57,342 nt of DNA from Phormidesmis priestleyi ULC007 (GTDB taxonomy: Bacteria; Cyanobacteriota; Cyanobacteriia; Leptolyngbyales; Leptolyngbyaceae): assembly GCF_001895925.1 (NCBI RefSeq), contig NZ_MPPI01000029.1, positions 1 through 57,342 of the forward strand, written 5' to 3'. Position 1 is the stretch's first letter. The number at the start of each line of letters is the position of its first letter. The notes under the pieces are model-generated. The model had not been told where the DNA came from, ran no database searches, and was given only the letters and a program-made list of their open reading frames with translations. A program made the position numbers and the translations under genes. Positions 36,046 to 45,599 of the stretch are shown here, piece after piece.

Positions 36046-37620
36046 TTAAGCCCGTTGAGCGCCCGGTTTACCATCCTCGACAACAAAAGATGCCACCGTG
36101 CTGATCGTGGCTTCGGGTTTGCGAATGGTGGAAACGACCCGATAATCACTTTGCCAATGCTTGCGATTTAGGTCACACCGGACATATCCTCGCAAAGCAC
36201 CGTTAAAAAACTTGGTGTGAGGGTTGTTAGAGAGCGCCAGCGTGACGGGCTGAATAAACTGAGTCGGAAAGCCTGAAGAAATTGAGGTTGACACAAACTC
36301 TGTCCCGATCGTCCGCGACTCTGGTCGATTAAAGTCACGTTTGATATCGTGAACCCAACTAGAGTGAATGTCACCCGCCAGCACGATCGGATTAGAGGGT
36401 TGTTGCCGATCAAGAAACGCTAACACACGCTCACGGGCTGCCACATAGCCATCCCATTGATCGGTGTTAAACACTTGCATCTCTGGGCGCGGATCAAAGT
36501 CAAACTGCGAAAACATGACTTGTTGCGCGATGATGTTCCAACGGGCAGGCGATCGCTGCAATCCCTCAAACAACCAGCGCTCTTGGGTCTGCCCAGTCAT
36601 CGTCGCGTTGGGATCAAGTGCCGCTTCACAAAGCGGTTTGAGTCCATCGTCGCAGGGCTGATTCGTGCGATATTGACGAGTGTCTAAAATATTAAACTGA
36701 GCCAGATCACCAAACTGCAATCGGCGATATAGGCGCAAATCAGAACCGTTAGGGAGCGATAAGCGACGCAGAGGCATGTGTTCATAATAAGCTTGATAAG
36801 CGGCAGCTCGTCGGGTCAGAAATTGGTCGATCGCGTCGTTGTTTTCAGAGATATTGCCCGCGTAGTTGTTTTCGACTTCGTGATCATCCCAAGTGACCGC
36901 CCAAGGAAATGCAGCATGAGCCGCCTGAAGGTTGGGATCTCCTTTGTAGAGTGCGTAACGGTTACGATAATCTGCAAGGCTGACAATTTCAGGACTGTTG
37001 TGCTGACGTGGGCCTCCGGGTTCGGGCCCATATTCATAAATATAGTCACCCACATGCACCACTAGGTCGAGATCTTCCTCTGCAACGTGCTTATAAGCGG
37101 TGTAGTAACCGTTTTGCCAGTCTTGACAGTTGACCAACGCAAAGCGCAAGCGATTTAGACGCTGATTCCTGGCGGGTGCTGTGCGAGTTCGACCGATCGG
37201 ACTCATTTCATTGCCTGCTTTAAATCGATACCAATAATGACGACCCGGTTGCAGACCGCGCACATCTACATGAACGGAATGGGCAAACTCTGCGATCGCG
37301 AGTTCGGTTCCAGATTTTACGACTCGCTTCATGCCTTCGTCCGTAGCAATTTGCCATCGTACGGGCACACTATGATTTGGCATCCCACCTCCTTTGAGAG
37401 GATCGGGAGCAAGCCGCGTCCACAAGACGATGCCATCAGCGAGTGGATCACCGGAGGCAACTCCCAGCGTAAAGGGATACCCTGAAAATCGAGGTTGAGC
37501 AATGACTTGCTGCGGAAGTTGACTCGCGATCGCAATGCCTGTCAGAACACCAGCGCCCCGAAGCAGGTCACGTCGCTTCAAATCCGCCGATAATAGACGC
37601 GAGGAAGTGTACCAGTTCAT
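36046..37620 (-). CDS. phoD: PhoD-type alkaline phosphatase, Tat-exported
   Basis: This 524-residue calcium/iron phosphodiesterase/phosphomonoesterase belongs to the PhoD family. The N-terminus has the Tat signal with RRDLLRGAGVLTG. Motifs in order: NCQDWQNGYYTAY, VHVGDYIYEYG, VTWDDHEVENNY and VLAGDIHSSWVHDI, the metal-site signatures. Cells use it to release phosphate from esters outside the cytoplasm. It lies between two family-5 binding proteins on the same strand, about 110 bases from the upstream one. I see no Pho box. Confidence 0.93.
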   Translation of the reverse strand: MNWYTSSRLLSADLKRRDLLRGAGVLTGIAIASQLPQQVIAQPRFSGYPFTLGVASGDPLADGIVLWTRLAPDPLKGGGMPNHSVPVRWQIATDEGMKRVVKSGTELAIAEFAHSVHVDVRGLQPGRHYWYRFKAGNEMSPIGRTRTAPARNQRLNRLRFALVNCQDWQNGYYTAYKHVAEEDLDLVVHVGDYIYEYGPEPGGPRQHNSPEIVSLADYRNRYALYKGDPNLQAAHAAFPWAVTWDDHEVENNYAGNISENNDAIDQFLTRRAAAYQAYYEHMPLRRLSLPNGSDLRLYRRLQFGDLAQFNILDTRQYRTNQPCDDGLKPLCEAALDPNATMTGQTQERWLFEGLQRSPARWNIIAQQVMFSQFDFDPRPEMQVFNTDQWDGYVAARERVLAFLDRQQPSNPIVLAGDIHSSWVHDIKRDFNRPESRTIGTEFVSTSISSGFPTQFIQPVTLALSNNPHTKFFNGALRGYVRCDLNRKHWQSDYRVVSTIRKPEATISTVASFVVEDGKPGAQRA

Positions 37621-37733
37621 AACTGTATAGGGTTATCTCAGTAGTTAAGAGAACCCTACCAATCCGTTATTAACGAGCAATCAAGGTTTTGTTAAGATTT
37701 TCTCAACCTTCAGAGAAAAGCTCTGGGTAATGC

Positions 37734-39512
37734 CTAATCTACGACTCGCAAGTCTTGAATATTCCACAAGGCACGGCCTAACTCAGGATAATTTACGCCC
37801 TCGACGCGATCGCGCACTGCCGCCATGACTCGCGCATTCATCAACGTAATCCAGGGCAAATTTTCATGAGCAATTTGCTGAATTTTGCCATAGATCACTT
37901 TGCGTTTGGTTTCGTCAAGCTCTTGTGCGCCTTCAATATACAAACGACCGATTTCTGCTTCCCAATCGGCGACGACTCGATTTTCGATCGGTTTTCCAGG
38001 CAGTGACGGCTGATTAAAGTTGTGGGATGACCCTTCGGGCGACCAAATATTAGACCCCGAATTTGGCTCTCTTGAGTTACCCATTGCCATTAAATAAGCA
38101 TCCCAATCGATCGTGTTATCGAGCTTGTCGATCATCGTGTTGAAGTTGATCGGGGTCAAGTCAACCTGCATTCCAATTGCGCCTAAGTCTTGTTTGATCT
38201 GCGCGATCGAGGCTTCTCGCACCGTGTTTCCCGCATTGGTGATTAAGTTAAAGCGGACTCGATGCCCCTCTGCATCTGACAACTGACCGTTTGCGTCATA
38301 TTTAAAGCCCGCTTCGGTCAGCAGTTGCTTAGATTTTTTAGGATCAAACCCATAAGCTTTCTCTGGTTGAGGCGGCTGATAATAGGGGCTTTGCTCCATA
38401 ATGATCGATTCGACTAATGCACCCAAACCGCGATAGATGTTGTTGTTCATTTTGTCGCGATCGATGGCATAAGCCACTGCCTGTCTAAATTTGACGTTGT
38501 TAAACCATTTAGACTTGATCGGGTCAACGAGTGGTTTTCCTTTGCGCCGACCCTGGTTGAGGTTAAACGCCATAAACGTGGTGATCGGTCGCGGCCCTCC
38601 CATGTGCAGCGTAAACTTGCCGCGCTTTTCTTCTTGCTTAAGCAGCGTGAAATCTTCAGGTCGAATCGGCTCTGAGATATCCTGTCCGCCCGATCGAAAT
38701 TGCAGCAATGCGGTGTTTTGATTTTCTACCACGCTCCAAACAATGCGCTCAATGTAAGGTTGAGCATTGCCTTGAGCGTCTTTGCGCCAATAGTGAGGAT
38801 TGCGTCGAAAGATGACTCGCTGACTCGTCGCGTAGCCATCAAGCACATAGGGTCCATTGCAAATAATCTTTTTAGGGTCAGTTCCAGTGCCCCAGGTCGA
38901 GAGAAAAACTGGATTGCCGTCGCTGCCTTTGGTTTTGACCGCCTCTTGCAAAATGTGTTTAGGCAAAATTGCCAGTCCCAATACCCTTAAAAACGGGGCA
39001 AACGGCTCTGGAGTGGTGAATTCGATGCGACGATCGTCCACCTTCCGCACACTGGGAAAGACGCGATTTTTGCCAATCCGCAACACATCTTGAATATCGG
39101 TCGGAATGGCAGGATTGAGGAAAATATCTTGAAAGGTGAAGAGTACATCCTCCACCGTCAACGGCTCACCATCTGACCATTTCAGCCCCGGACGCAGCGT
39201 GAACTCGATGCGTTTTTTGTCTTCTGCGATCTTCCACGATTCTGCTAGGGCTGGCTCGACTGCTCCAGTTAACCCATTTTCAGTGATCAGCCCCTCATAC
39301 ATCAAGGTGGCGACGCTAGGGTCTTCATTGATCAGCGCATAGTTAAAGCTTTTCGGGTCGCTGAGAGTAAAATCAACCAGTTGAGGCACTTGGGCTGCCG
39401 AGGTTCGATAGAGTCTAGGGTTACAAGAACTGAGGACGATCGCTACCCCAACTGCCAGCAGACCCAACAGCCAATAACGCCGAAAATCTTTTGAGAAAAC
39501 CGTAGAAACCAT
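37734..39512 (-). CDS. ABC transporter solute-binding lipoprotein, family 5 (paralogue)
   Basis: This 592-residue protein closely parallels the one at 33929-35755: the same order of AAQVPQLV, DPKSFNYALINE, LKWSDGEPLTVEDVLFTFQD, FRQAVAYAIDRDKMNNN and RNPHYWRKDAQGN. The lipobox is VLSSCNP. The pair probably arose by tandem duplication and later diverged in the ligand region. Ligand is unknown (peptide, nickel or other). It is the first of three minus-strand genes with PhoD next. Confidence 0.92.
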   Translation of the reverse strand: MVSTVFSKDFRRYWLLGLLAVGVAIVLSSCNPRLYRTSAAQVPQLVDFTLSDPKSFNYALINEDPSVATLMYEGLITENGLTGAVEPALAESWKIAEDKKRIEFTLRPGLKWSDGEPLTVEDVLFTFQDIFLNPAIPTDIQDVLRIGKNRVFPSVRKVDDRRIEFTTPEPFAPFLRVLGLAILPKHILQEAVKTKGSDGNPVFLSTWGTGTDPKKIICNGPYVLDGYATSQRVIFRRNPHYWRKDAQGNAQPYIERIVWSVVENQNTALLQFRSGGQDISEPIRPEDFTLLKQEEKRGKFTLHMGGPRPITTFMAFNLNQGRRKGKPLVDPIKSKWFNNVKFRQAVAYAIDRDKMNNNIYRGLGALVESIIMEQSPYYQPPQPEKAYGFDPKKSKQLLTEAGFKYDANGQLSDAEGHRVRFNLITNAGNTVREASIAQIKQDLGAIGMQVDLTPINFNTMIDKLDNTIDWDAYLMAMGNSREPNSGSNIWSPEGSSHNFNQPSLPGKPIENRVVADWEAEIGRLYIEGAQELDETKRKVIYGKIQQIAHENLPWITLMNARVMAAVRDRVEGVNYPELGRALWNIQDLRVVD

Positions 39513-39637
39513 AGGGCAGTGTGCAGAAAGTTCAGAAGTCGCAGCAGCCCTACTATACCGGAGGAAAACTGCATCCTTAATCCTTTCTACACCCTAGACA
39601 GATTTTATGGAGGACAAATTAATTTGACGTGTCAAGC

Positions 39638-41323
39638 TTATGGCGCATTGCGAAGCGAATTGAGCCGTTCTCTCAAGGCGAGTCGAATCAGCGATTTGAC
39701 CAAAAAAGTTCCGCAAACGCCAGCGACAATAAAGCTGACGACCGCGCCCCCCTGATAAGCGCCCACTAGCAGCACAACCCCTGACAGAACAGAAAATCCT
39801 GTCAAACAGGCGTAAATTAAAGACTTCACCGCTAAGTGTAGGGTTTTGAGGTGGCGATCGCTCTCTGACTGGACTCGAATCTGCAATTCTCCCTGTTCAA
39901 GTCGCGCTTCGAGTCGCTGAATCGCCAGGGCTGCTGAGTTGGGTTTGCGAATCTGATAGGTCAGAAAACTTTGTGCTTGCCGTGCCAACTCACCCAAGCC
40001 ACTGCCGTGATTTTTAGGTGCTGTGATCACCAGACTCTTCACAAACGGTTTTGCGGCAATCAGCAAGTTATATTGCGGATCTAAATCACGCGCTACTCCA
40101 TCCAGGGTAGTCAACGCCTTGATGATAAACGTCATCTTGGCAGGAAGTCGGAAAGGCTGCTTCTCAAACAGCGTATACAACTCATTGCGTAAGCTGTTGA
40201 ACGCTTCGACTTCGACGGGTTTGTCAGTGAAGCGATCGATTAAAAACCCCAGCACTCGCCGCACCGGAGTCATATCTGACATCGGCTCAATCAAACCCAT
40301 ATCGATCAGGGTGTGGATCACTTCGTCGGTATCTTTTTTGAGGACTGCGAAGAAGGTTTTTACCATCTGATCGCGGTTGATTGGCATGACTTCTGCCATC
40401 ATGCCGAAGTCGTAGAAGATCAGTCGTCCATCAATCGTGACTGCCATATTGCCAGGATGGGGATCTGCCTGAAAGAAGCCATCTTGCAGCAACTGCTTAA
40501 GATAAGCGCAAATTCCTAGATGGTTGATGTCTTTTGGATCGATGCCGATCGCTTCTAAACTCTCACGATCGTTAACTTTGATTCCGGGCACATATTCCAT
40601 TGTCAGCACGCGTTTTGTGGTGTAGCGCGGATAAATCTTGGGCACCACAATTCGCGGATGATCGGCAAAGTTATGACGGAAGCGATCGGCATTCATCGCT
40701 TCTTGAACGTAGTCAACTTCTTTATAGAGAATTTCAGCAAACTCTTGATAAATCGCCTCCAGATCGTATTGTCTCGCGATCGCAGAATAGCGAGTACTCA
40801 GCCGAACAACGCGATCAAGAACCTTCAGATCCAAGTCAAACAACTGGTCGAGTCCAGGACGCTGCACTTTAACGACGACTTCTTCGCCTGTGTGTAGCTT
40901 GGCGCGATGAACTTGCCCTAAACTTGCTGCGGCTAGAGGCACGCGATCGAACTCCCGATAAAGCGTGTGAAGGGGGCAATTTAGTTCAGATTCAATGATG
41001 GCGATCGCCTGGTCAGCGCTAAATTCTGGGACGCGATCTTGAAGCTGTGAGAGTGCTTTGACATATTCGATCGGCAGCAAATCTGCGCGAGTCGAGAGCG
41101 CCTGCCCAATCTTAATAAAAGTCGGGCCCAAATTGAGCAATGTGCCCACGAGCCACTGAGCGCGGCGATCGCGACGGGCTGAAGAACGCTCTGCAATGCG
41201 ACTGTCCCACCACAGATAAAAGCCAAACTTAGCCGCCGACAGCGAAACATCCACTTGACGCGCTAGTGGAGAATCGGTTTGCTGTTGCCAGCGCAGAGGT
41301 TTGGGTGAGATGGTTTGTAACAT
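39638..41323 (-). CDS. ABC1/AarF/UbiB family atypical kinase
   Basis: This 561-residue protein has the ABC1-kinase core. The KxGQ region appears as LNLGPTFIKIGQALSTRADL, the Ala-rich nucleotide-loop equivalent is AAASLGQVHRAKLHTGEEVV, and catalytic and metal sites are QADPHPGNMAV and IFYDFGMMAE. One or two helices at the C-terminus (VVLLVGAYQGGAVVSFIVA) suggest a membrane link. In cyanobacteria and chloroplasts these proteins affect quinone and tocopherol metabolism and stress. Length is usual. Confidence 0.93.
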   Translation of the reverse strand: MLQTISPKPLRWQQQTDSPLARQVDVSLSAAKFGFYLWWDSRIAERSSARRDRRAQWLVGTLLNLGPTFIKIGQALSTRADLLPIEYVKALSQLQDRVPEFSADQAIAIIESELNCPLHTLYREFDRVPLAAASLGQVHRAKLHTGEEVVVKVQRPGLDQLFDLDLKVLDRVVRLSTRYSAIARQYDLEAIYQEFAEILYKEVDYVQEAMNADRFRHNFADHPRIVVPKIYPRYTTKRVLTMEYVPGIKVNDRESLEAIGIDPKDINHLGICAYLKQLLQDGFFQADPHPGNMAVTIDGRLIFYDFGMMAEVMPINRDQMVKTFFAVLKKDTDEVIHTLIDMGLIEPMSDMTPVRRVLGFLIDRFTDKPVEVEAFNSLRNELYTLFEKQPFRLPAKMTFIIKALTTLDGVARDLDPQYNLLIAAKPFVKSLVITAPKNHGSGLGELARQAQSFLTYQIRKPNSAALAIQRLEARLEQGELQIRVQSESDRHLKTLHLAVKSLIYACLTGFSVLSGVVLLVGAYQGGAVVSFIVAGVCGTFLVKSLIRLALRERLNSLRNAP

Positions 41324-41456
41324 AGCTTCAAGTTATTATACTCAGTCTTCCCGCCTGAATCTAGAAAGCTTCAATATCCTCGCTGACTACAAATTCCAAA
41401 TGATTGAATCCGAACAGAAATTCTGATTAGAATTATGAATTTCAGAAGTTGCGTAC

Positions 41457-41477
41457 GGGCATGGCACTGCCGTGCCC
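41457..41477. repeat. Near-perfect 21-nt palindrome, GGGCA family
   Basis: GGGCATGGCA (41457-41466) pairs with TGCCGTGCCC (41468-41477) with a single G-T wobble and one central base. It lies between the ABC1 kinase and the histidine kinase genes. Related cores are at 8777, 10351, 24771 and 54085. Confidence 0.7.
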
Positions 41478-41521
41478 AGTGTCTTTGCAAGTAACCGACA
41501 TGATTCAATTCACAATCTTTA

Positions 41522-43591
41522 TTAAGCAATTTCAAGATTCTGCGGCAGCGTCACCGTAAAGCGAGTTTCGAGAGACTGAGTGGCATCGGTAGGCAAACTA
41601 GATGCTGCGATCGTGCCATTCAAGTGCTGCACTAAATTCTTCACGAGCGCGAGTCCTAATCCGGTTCCGGGCACCGCATTTTGGGTTACGCCCTGGCATC
41701 GGCGAAACTTCTCAAAAATGTAGGGCAGTTCTTCTTCTGAGATGCCATCCCCACCGTTGCAGATCGCGATCGCAATTTGCTGCCCGCTTTGCTGCGAGAC
41801 CTTAACTGAAACAGTGCTGTTGGGATCTGAATATTTTCCGGCGTTGGTCAACAGCTCTAACAGAATGCGGTTTAGACTTGCCAGATCAGTATTGAGCGCG
41901 GGCGATCGCGGCGGTAGTTCAATTTCTAAAGTTAGCCCTTTTAGTGCCCAACGCTGATCAAAAGATTGACTTAGGTCTGTGATCACTTGTTTCAGATCAA
42001 CTTTCTGAAGCTGAATCGCGACTTGCTTGCTCTCTAGCTCTTGCAGCGCCAGCAAATCGTTGATCAGGCTGGTTTCTTGAGCGCACTGCTGCTCCAAGAT
42101 ATTGAGATATTGCTCGCGACGATCGGGCGGCAAATCTGCCTCGCGCAACATCCGAATCGCCAGCATCATGCTAGTCAGCGGTGTTCGCAGTTCGTGGCTT
42201 AGGGTGCTGAGAAACTCATCCATGCGCTGATTCATTTCCCGCAGTTTTTCAATCTGTCTGCGGGTGATCTCATACAGCTTTGCCTGAAGTTCTAAGCTTT
42301 GTTGCAGTTGAGCCGTGCGCTCTTCGACCAGCGATTCGACTTGGCGCAGCGTCTCAGTTTGAATGATGGCAGAACTGATTTGAGCGCCTACCAATTCTGC
42401 AAACTCAATCTCGTTAGGTTGCCAGACGCGAGGTTGATCGTGCTGAAGAGTGATGAATCCTAAAAGTTTATTTTTGCTCTCTAGAGGCACCATCAAAAGC
42501 GACGGCATCCGTTCAGGTGCAAATAAAGGTGCGATTCCAGCGGCTTCTGTCGTGGCTGGAAAATCGTCTCGATCGCTTAGCGCAGTCGGCTCGGCATAAC
42601 TGACAGCAGATTGGCACACGACACACTCTGACACCCAGAAAGACTGACTTAAAAGAGTCTCGCTGGTTAGACTAGAGCTTTGAGGTTGCGCGATCTCTGG
42701 TTGCCACTGGCATTCCACAGTCACTCTGGCTTTGGGAATGCCATCTAAAGAGCGCGAATTGTGTCGAGGATCCCAATATCTCAAGCGCAGCACCGATCCC
42801 TGAGCAATTTGAAGGGCTTGAGCCGTACCATCAATTGCCAGCTTGAGAATTTGAGGCAAATCCACTGAGTTTTGGATAGCCATCGTCAACTCTTGAATCA
42901 ATGATTGATATTGAGCCTGCTTGAGAACTTGTTGCTGGAGCAGAATTTGAGAAACGGTAACAGCGACTTGATCAGAAATCGTGGCTAGAGTTGTCGCTTC
43001 TAACTTCGTCCAAGAATGGGAATGGGATCGCATGAGACTAATCGCTCCGTTGACTTGACCTTGAAATCGAGTGACATTCGACAAAACAGATCCGATCGAA
43101 CACGATCGCCACTCAGGAATCAGATCACGGGTCTGTAATTCTGAAATAATTAGGCTGCCTGCGTCTAACGTTGCCGCTTCAAGGGTTGAATAAGTTGCCA
43201 AAATTCCAGCTTGCTGATTGGCAGTCAAATCGTCGCCAAACCAACTAGCGACGTGGTGTTGAGTCGAGTGCCGGGTGCAGATCGAAATCACACAGCCGTC
43301 TGCTCTAAATTCTTCTCCTAAAATTGCAGCAAGCTTAGACAAAATAACCTCTGGTTGAGCATTTGCAACCACTACCTGAGTCATCTTGTGCCACAGGAGC
43401 GCTTCTGAGATCTGCTGAGTGGGTTGGGTAGGACTTTGATCCACGAAAGCACTTTCACCTGAACGGTTAGAGAGTGAAAATTTGCACTTGGATGTGACGG
43501 GAAGGCACTCTTCTCTAGGATCGGCAGAGTTGATGGCTCGCCCAGCTAATTCTTGCGGCTTTGTGTGAACCCGCGAAACTCTTGCTTGCAT
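41522..43591 (-). CDS. Sensor histidine kinase with two GAF domains
   Basis: This 689-residue soluble kinase has no membrane segment. GAF 1 covers about residues 75-220 and GAF 2 about 240-410; a coiled-coil linker (EERTAQLQQSLELQAKLYEI) leads to the HisKA box FLSTLSHELRTPLTSMM with the phospho-His near residue 465. The HATPase has N-box LTNAGKYSD and G-box GTGLGLALVKN. The first GAF shows no bilin-type Cys that I can identify. It likely senses a soluble ligand or signal and phosphorylates an unlinked response regulator. No regulator is adjacent. Confidence 0.93.
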   Translation of the reverse strand: MQARVSRVHTKPQELAGRAINSADPREECLPVTSKCKFSLSNRSGESAFVDQSPTQPTQQISEALLWHKMTQVVVANAQPEVILSKLAAILGEEFRADGCVISICTRHSTQHHVASWFGDDLTANQQAGILATYSTLEAATLDAGSLIISELQTRDLIPEWRSCSIGSVLSNVTRFQGQVNGAISLMRSHSHSWTKLEATTLATISDQVAVTVSQILLQQQVLKQAQYQSLIQELTMAIQNSVDLPQILKLAIDGTAQALQIAQGSVLRLRYWDPRHNSRSLDGIPKARVTVECQWQPEIAQPQSSSLTSETLLSQSFWVSECVVCQSAVSYAEPTALSDRDDFPATTEAAGIAPLFAPERMPSLLMVPLESKNKLLGFITLQHDQPRVWQPNEIEFAELVGAQISSAIIQTETLRQVESLVEERTAQLQQSLELQAKLYEITRRQIEKLREMNQRMDEFLSTLSHELRTPLTSMMLAIRMLREADLPPDRREQYLNILEQQCAQETSLINDLLALQELESKQVAIQLQKVDLKQVITDLSQSFDQRWALKGLTLEIELPPRSPALNTDLASLNRILLELLTNAGKYSDPNSTVSVKVSQQSGQQIAIAICNGGDGISEEELPYIFEKFRRCQGVTQNAVPGTGLGLALVKNLVQHLNGTIAASSLPTDATQSLETRFTVTLPQNLEIA

Positions 43592-43897
43592 CCTGCGATC
43601 GTGCCCATAATTGCTTAACTTAGGCGGGGTTTGTTCTTGCTAGCTATTGGCTCGACAATCATCGTCAGCTATCAGGTTAACGTGCTGAAAATCATCCAGT
43701 ATCCGTAATTCCCTCACGATCTCTCTGTACTATTCTCAAAATCTCCAGAGTTGCACTGAGGATGTGAAGCAGACACAGCGAGAGACTCGTCTAACCTTAA
43801 GACTGAAACTGTTCTCTCTTTTTAGGGTTGACATAGTACACTTGAACGGACAGTTAGACGATCGCACACTCTTATCTAAAGCGGTTGACTCGTAAGC
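43592..43897. other. 306-bp divergent intergenic region
   Basis: It lies between the histidine kinase and the HerA-like gene, transcribed away from each other. It contains TTGACA (43828-43833) and the LexA-like box listed separately. No RNA gene or ORF was seen. Confidence 0.5.
43835..43847 (+). promoter_or_regulatory. LexA-like operator candidate
   Basis: AGTACACTTGAAC matches the cyanobacterial LexA pattern RGTACNNNDGTWC at all but one defined position (GAAC for GTWC). It falls between TTGACA (43828-43833) and the -10-like CAGTTA (43851-43856), a 17-bp spacing, where a repressor would block polymerase. It is 51 bases before the HerA-like start. One mismatch keeps confidence modest. Confidence 0.35.
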
Positions 43898-45586
43898 ATG
43901 ACCCTAAATCAAGCATCTCCTCTTTCTCTCAAAGTGATTGGCACGGTCAAAGGGCCGGGCGAAAATGGCAATCAATATGTATTCATTACCTCTGATAATC
44001 GCTCGGTCAAAATTGGAGAGTATGTCTACTATGAAGTTCGAGAGAATGATGATGCGTTCAAGATTTTAGGAAAGATTTCGGCGCGGCGGCTGATTGATCA
44101 TTTGCCCGATCGCATTTTTGCCGATACGGAAATCAGTCCCGAAGCGATCGCGGCTCTCGTAGGTTTCACTTACGCCAATCCTGAAATTTACGAAGTCAGC
44201 GTCGATGTGATTGGTTATTTTGATCCCTCTTTAGGATTCATGAATCCCCGTAAAAGTCCCAATCCAGGTGCAAAAGTCTGTCTGGCTGATGATCAGATGT
44301 TGCGACAGATTCTCAATCGCAAACAGCCGCAAGAAATGGGATCGGCGCACATTGGCTCACTGCTGCTAAGAGAACCGGGCGCTGTGCCGATCGCGCTAGA
44401 TGTCAAAGAACTGGTCAGCACCCACATGGCAATTTTGGCAGGCACGGGATCGGGAAAATCCTATACAGCAGGCGTTTTGGTCGAAGAGTTGCTACTACCC
44501 TACAATCGGGCAGCAGTGCTGATTCTCGACCCGCACGGGGAATATGGGACGCTCACAGAAATGCGGGGTCATCCAGACTTTCAAGATCCCGATGGCTATT
44601 CGCCCAAAGTGAAGGTTTTAAAGCCGGAAGATATTCGGATTCGGGTGTCTTCGCTGGATTATTCTGACATTTTGACGCTGCTGCCAGAGATGAGCGATCG
44701 TCAACAGTCTATTCTCAACAAAGCCTATCGATTGCTGCAAAAGCACAAAAAAGGCGAATATCGGTGGGGCATTCAAGATTTGATTGCGGCAGTGCGAGAA
44801 GCCGATGTTCAAGAAGACGACGAAGGCAATCTCAAACAGGGATCGTCCGCTCCAGCGCTAGAGTGGAAATTAGAGCGACTGGAGCGATCGGACTACTTTC
44901 ACACCTTTGAACACACGGTCAGCCCTAAAGACTTATTTGAGCCGGGGCAAGTTACGGTGCTGCAAATGAATGAAATTAGTCAAGACGAGCAGCAGGTGAT
45001 CTGCGCGGCGGTGCTGCGGCAATCAAACCAGGCGCGGATGAATACTCATCGAGGAATCACCGAAAGCAGCGACGAAAATTATCTGCCTTACCCTGTGTTT
45101 ATTCTGATCGAGGAGGCGCATCGTTTTGCCCCTGCCCATGAGCCATCTCGCTGCAAAGCAGTGCTGAGAACGATCCTGAGTGAAGGACGAAAGTTTGGGG
45201 TCGGCATCGGGTTGATTACCCAGCGTCCGGGCAAGATTGACTCAGATGTGCTGTCTCAATGTATGAGTCAATTCATCATGCGAATTGTTAATCCGGTCGA
45301 TCAGGAAAGCCTTAAGCACGGAGTCGAAGCGGCAGGTCGAGATCTTCTCAAAGAGTTACCTGCGCTGACTAAAGGACAAGTGATTATATCTGGGGCGTGT
45401 GTGAATACTCCAGTGCTGTGCAAAGTGCGTCAACGCCTCACTAAACATGGTGGAGAAACGCTGAATGCTCCCGAAGAGTGGTTAAAGCACTTTCAGACGC
45501 ATCGAGTGCAAGAGCGAACGATCGAGCAAGCCCCCCTTGCAATTCCCAAAAGAGCGCAAACGGTGCGAGGCAGAAGCATCGATTAG
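43898..45586 (+). CDS. HerA-like DNA-translocating ATPase (DUF87)
   Basis: This 562-residue FtsK/HerA superfamily ATPase has an N-terminal HAS-barrel-like beta region (about 1-110). Walker A is AGTGSGKSYTAGVLVEELL near residues 181-199, and Walker B is FILIEEAHRF. An arginine-finger-type segment follows (RTILSEGRKFGVGIGLITQR). HerA proteins form hexamers that pump DNA and usually work with the nuclease NurA in end resection; no NurA gene is in the window. A LexA-like box upstream would fit a DNA-damage role. Confidence 0.9.
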   Translation: MTLNQASPLSLKVIGTVKGPGENGNQYVFITSDNRSVKIGEYVYYEVRENDDAFKILGKISARRLIDHLPDRIFADTEISPEAIAALVGFTYANPEIYEVSVDVIGYFDPSLGFMNPRKSPNPGAKVCLADDQMLRQILNRKQPQEMGSAHIGSLLLREPGAVPIALDVKELVSTHMAILAGTGSGKSYTAGVLVEELLLPYNRAAVLILDPHGEYGTLTEMRGHPDFQDPDGYSPKVKVLKPEDIRIRVSSLDYSDILTLLPEMSDRQQSILNKAYRLLQKHKKGEYRWGIQDLIAAVREADVQEDDEGNLKQGSSAPALEWKLERLERSDYFHTFEHTVSPKDLFEPGQVTVLQMNEISQDEQQVICAAVLRQSNQARMNTHRGITESSDENYLPYPVFILIEEAHRFAPAHEPSRCKAVLRTILSEGRKFGVGIGLITQRPGKIDSDVLSQCMSQFIMRIVNPVDQESLKHGVEAAGRDLLKELPALTKGQVIISGACVNTPVLCKVRQRLTKHGGETLNAPEEWLKHFQTHRVQERTIEQAPLAIPKRAQTVRGRSID

Positions 45587-45599
45587 AGGGTTGCAGCCG

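Noticed and set aside
43828-43856. Strong sigma-70 promoter for the HerA-like gene
   Set aside because: TTGACA is good but the -10 (CAGTTA) is poor, so I kept only the LexA-like note.
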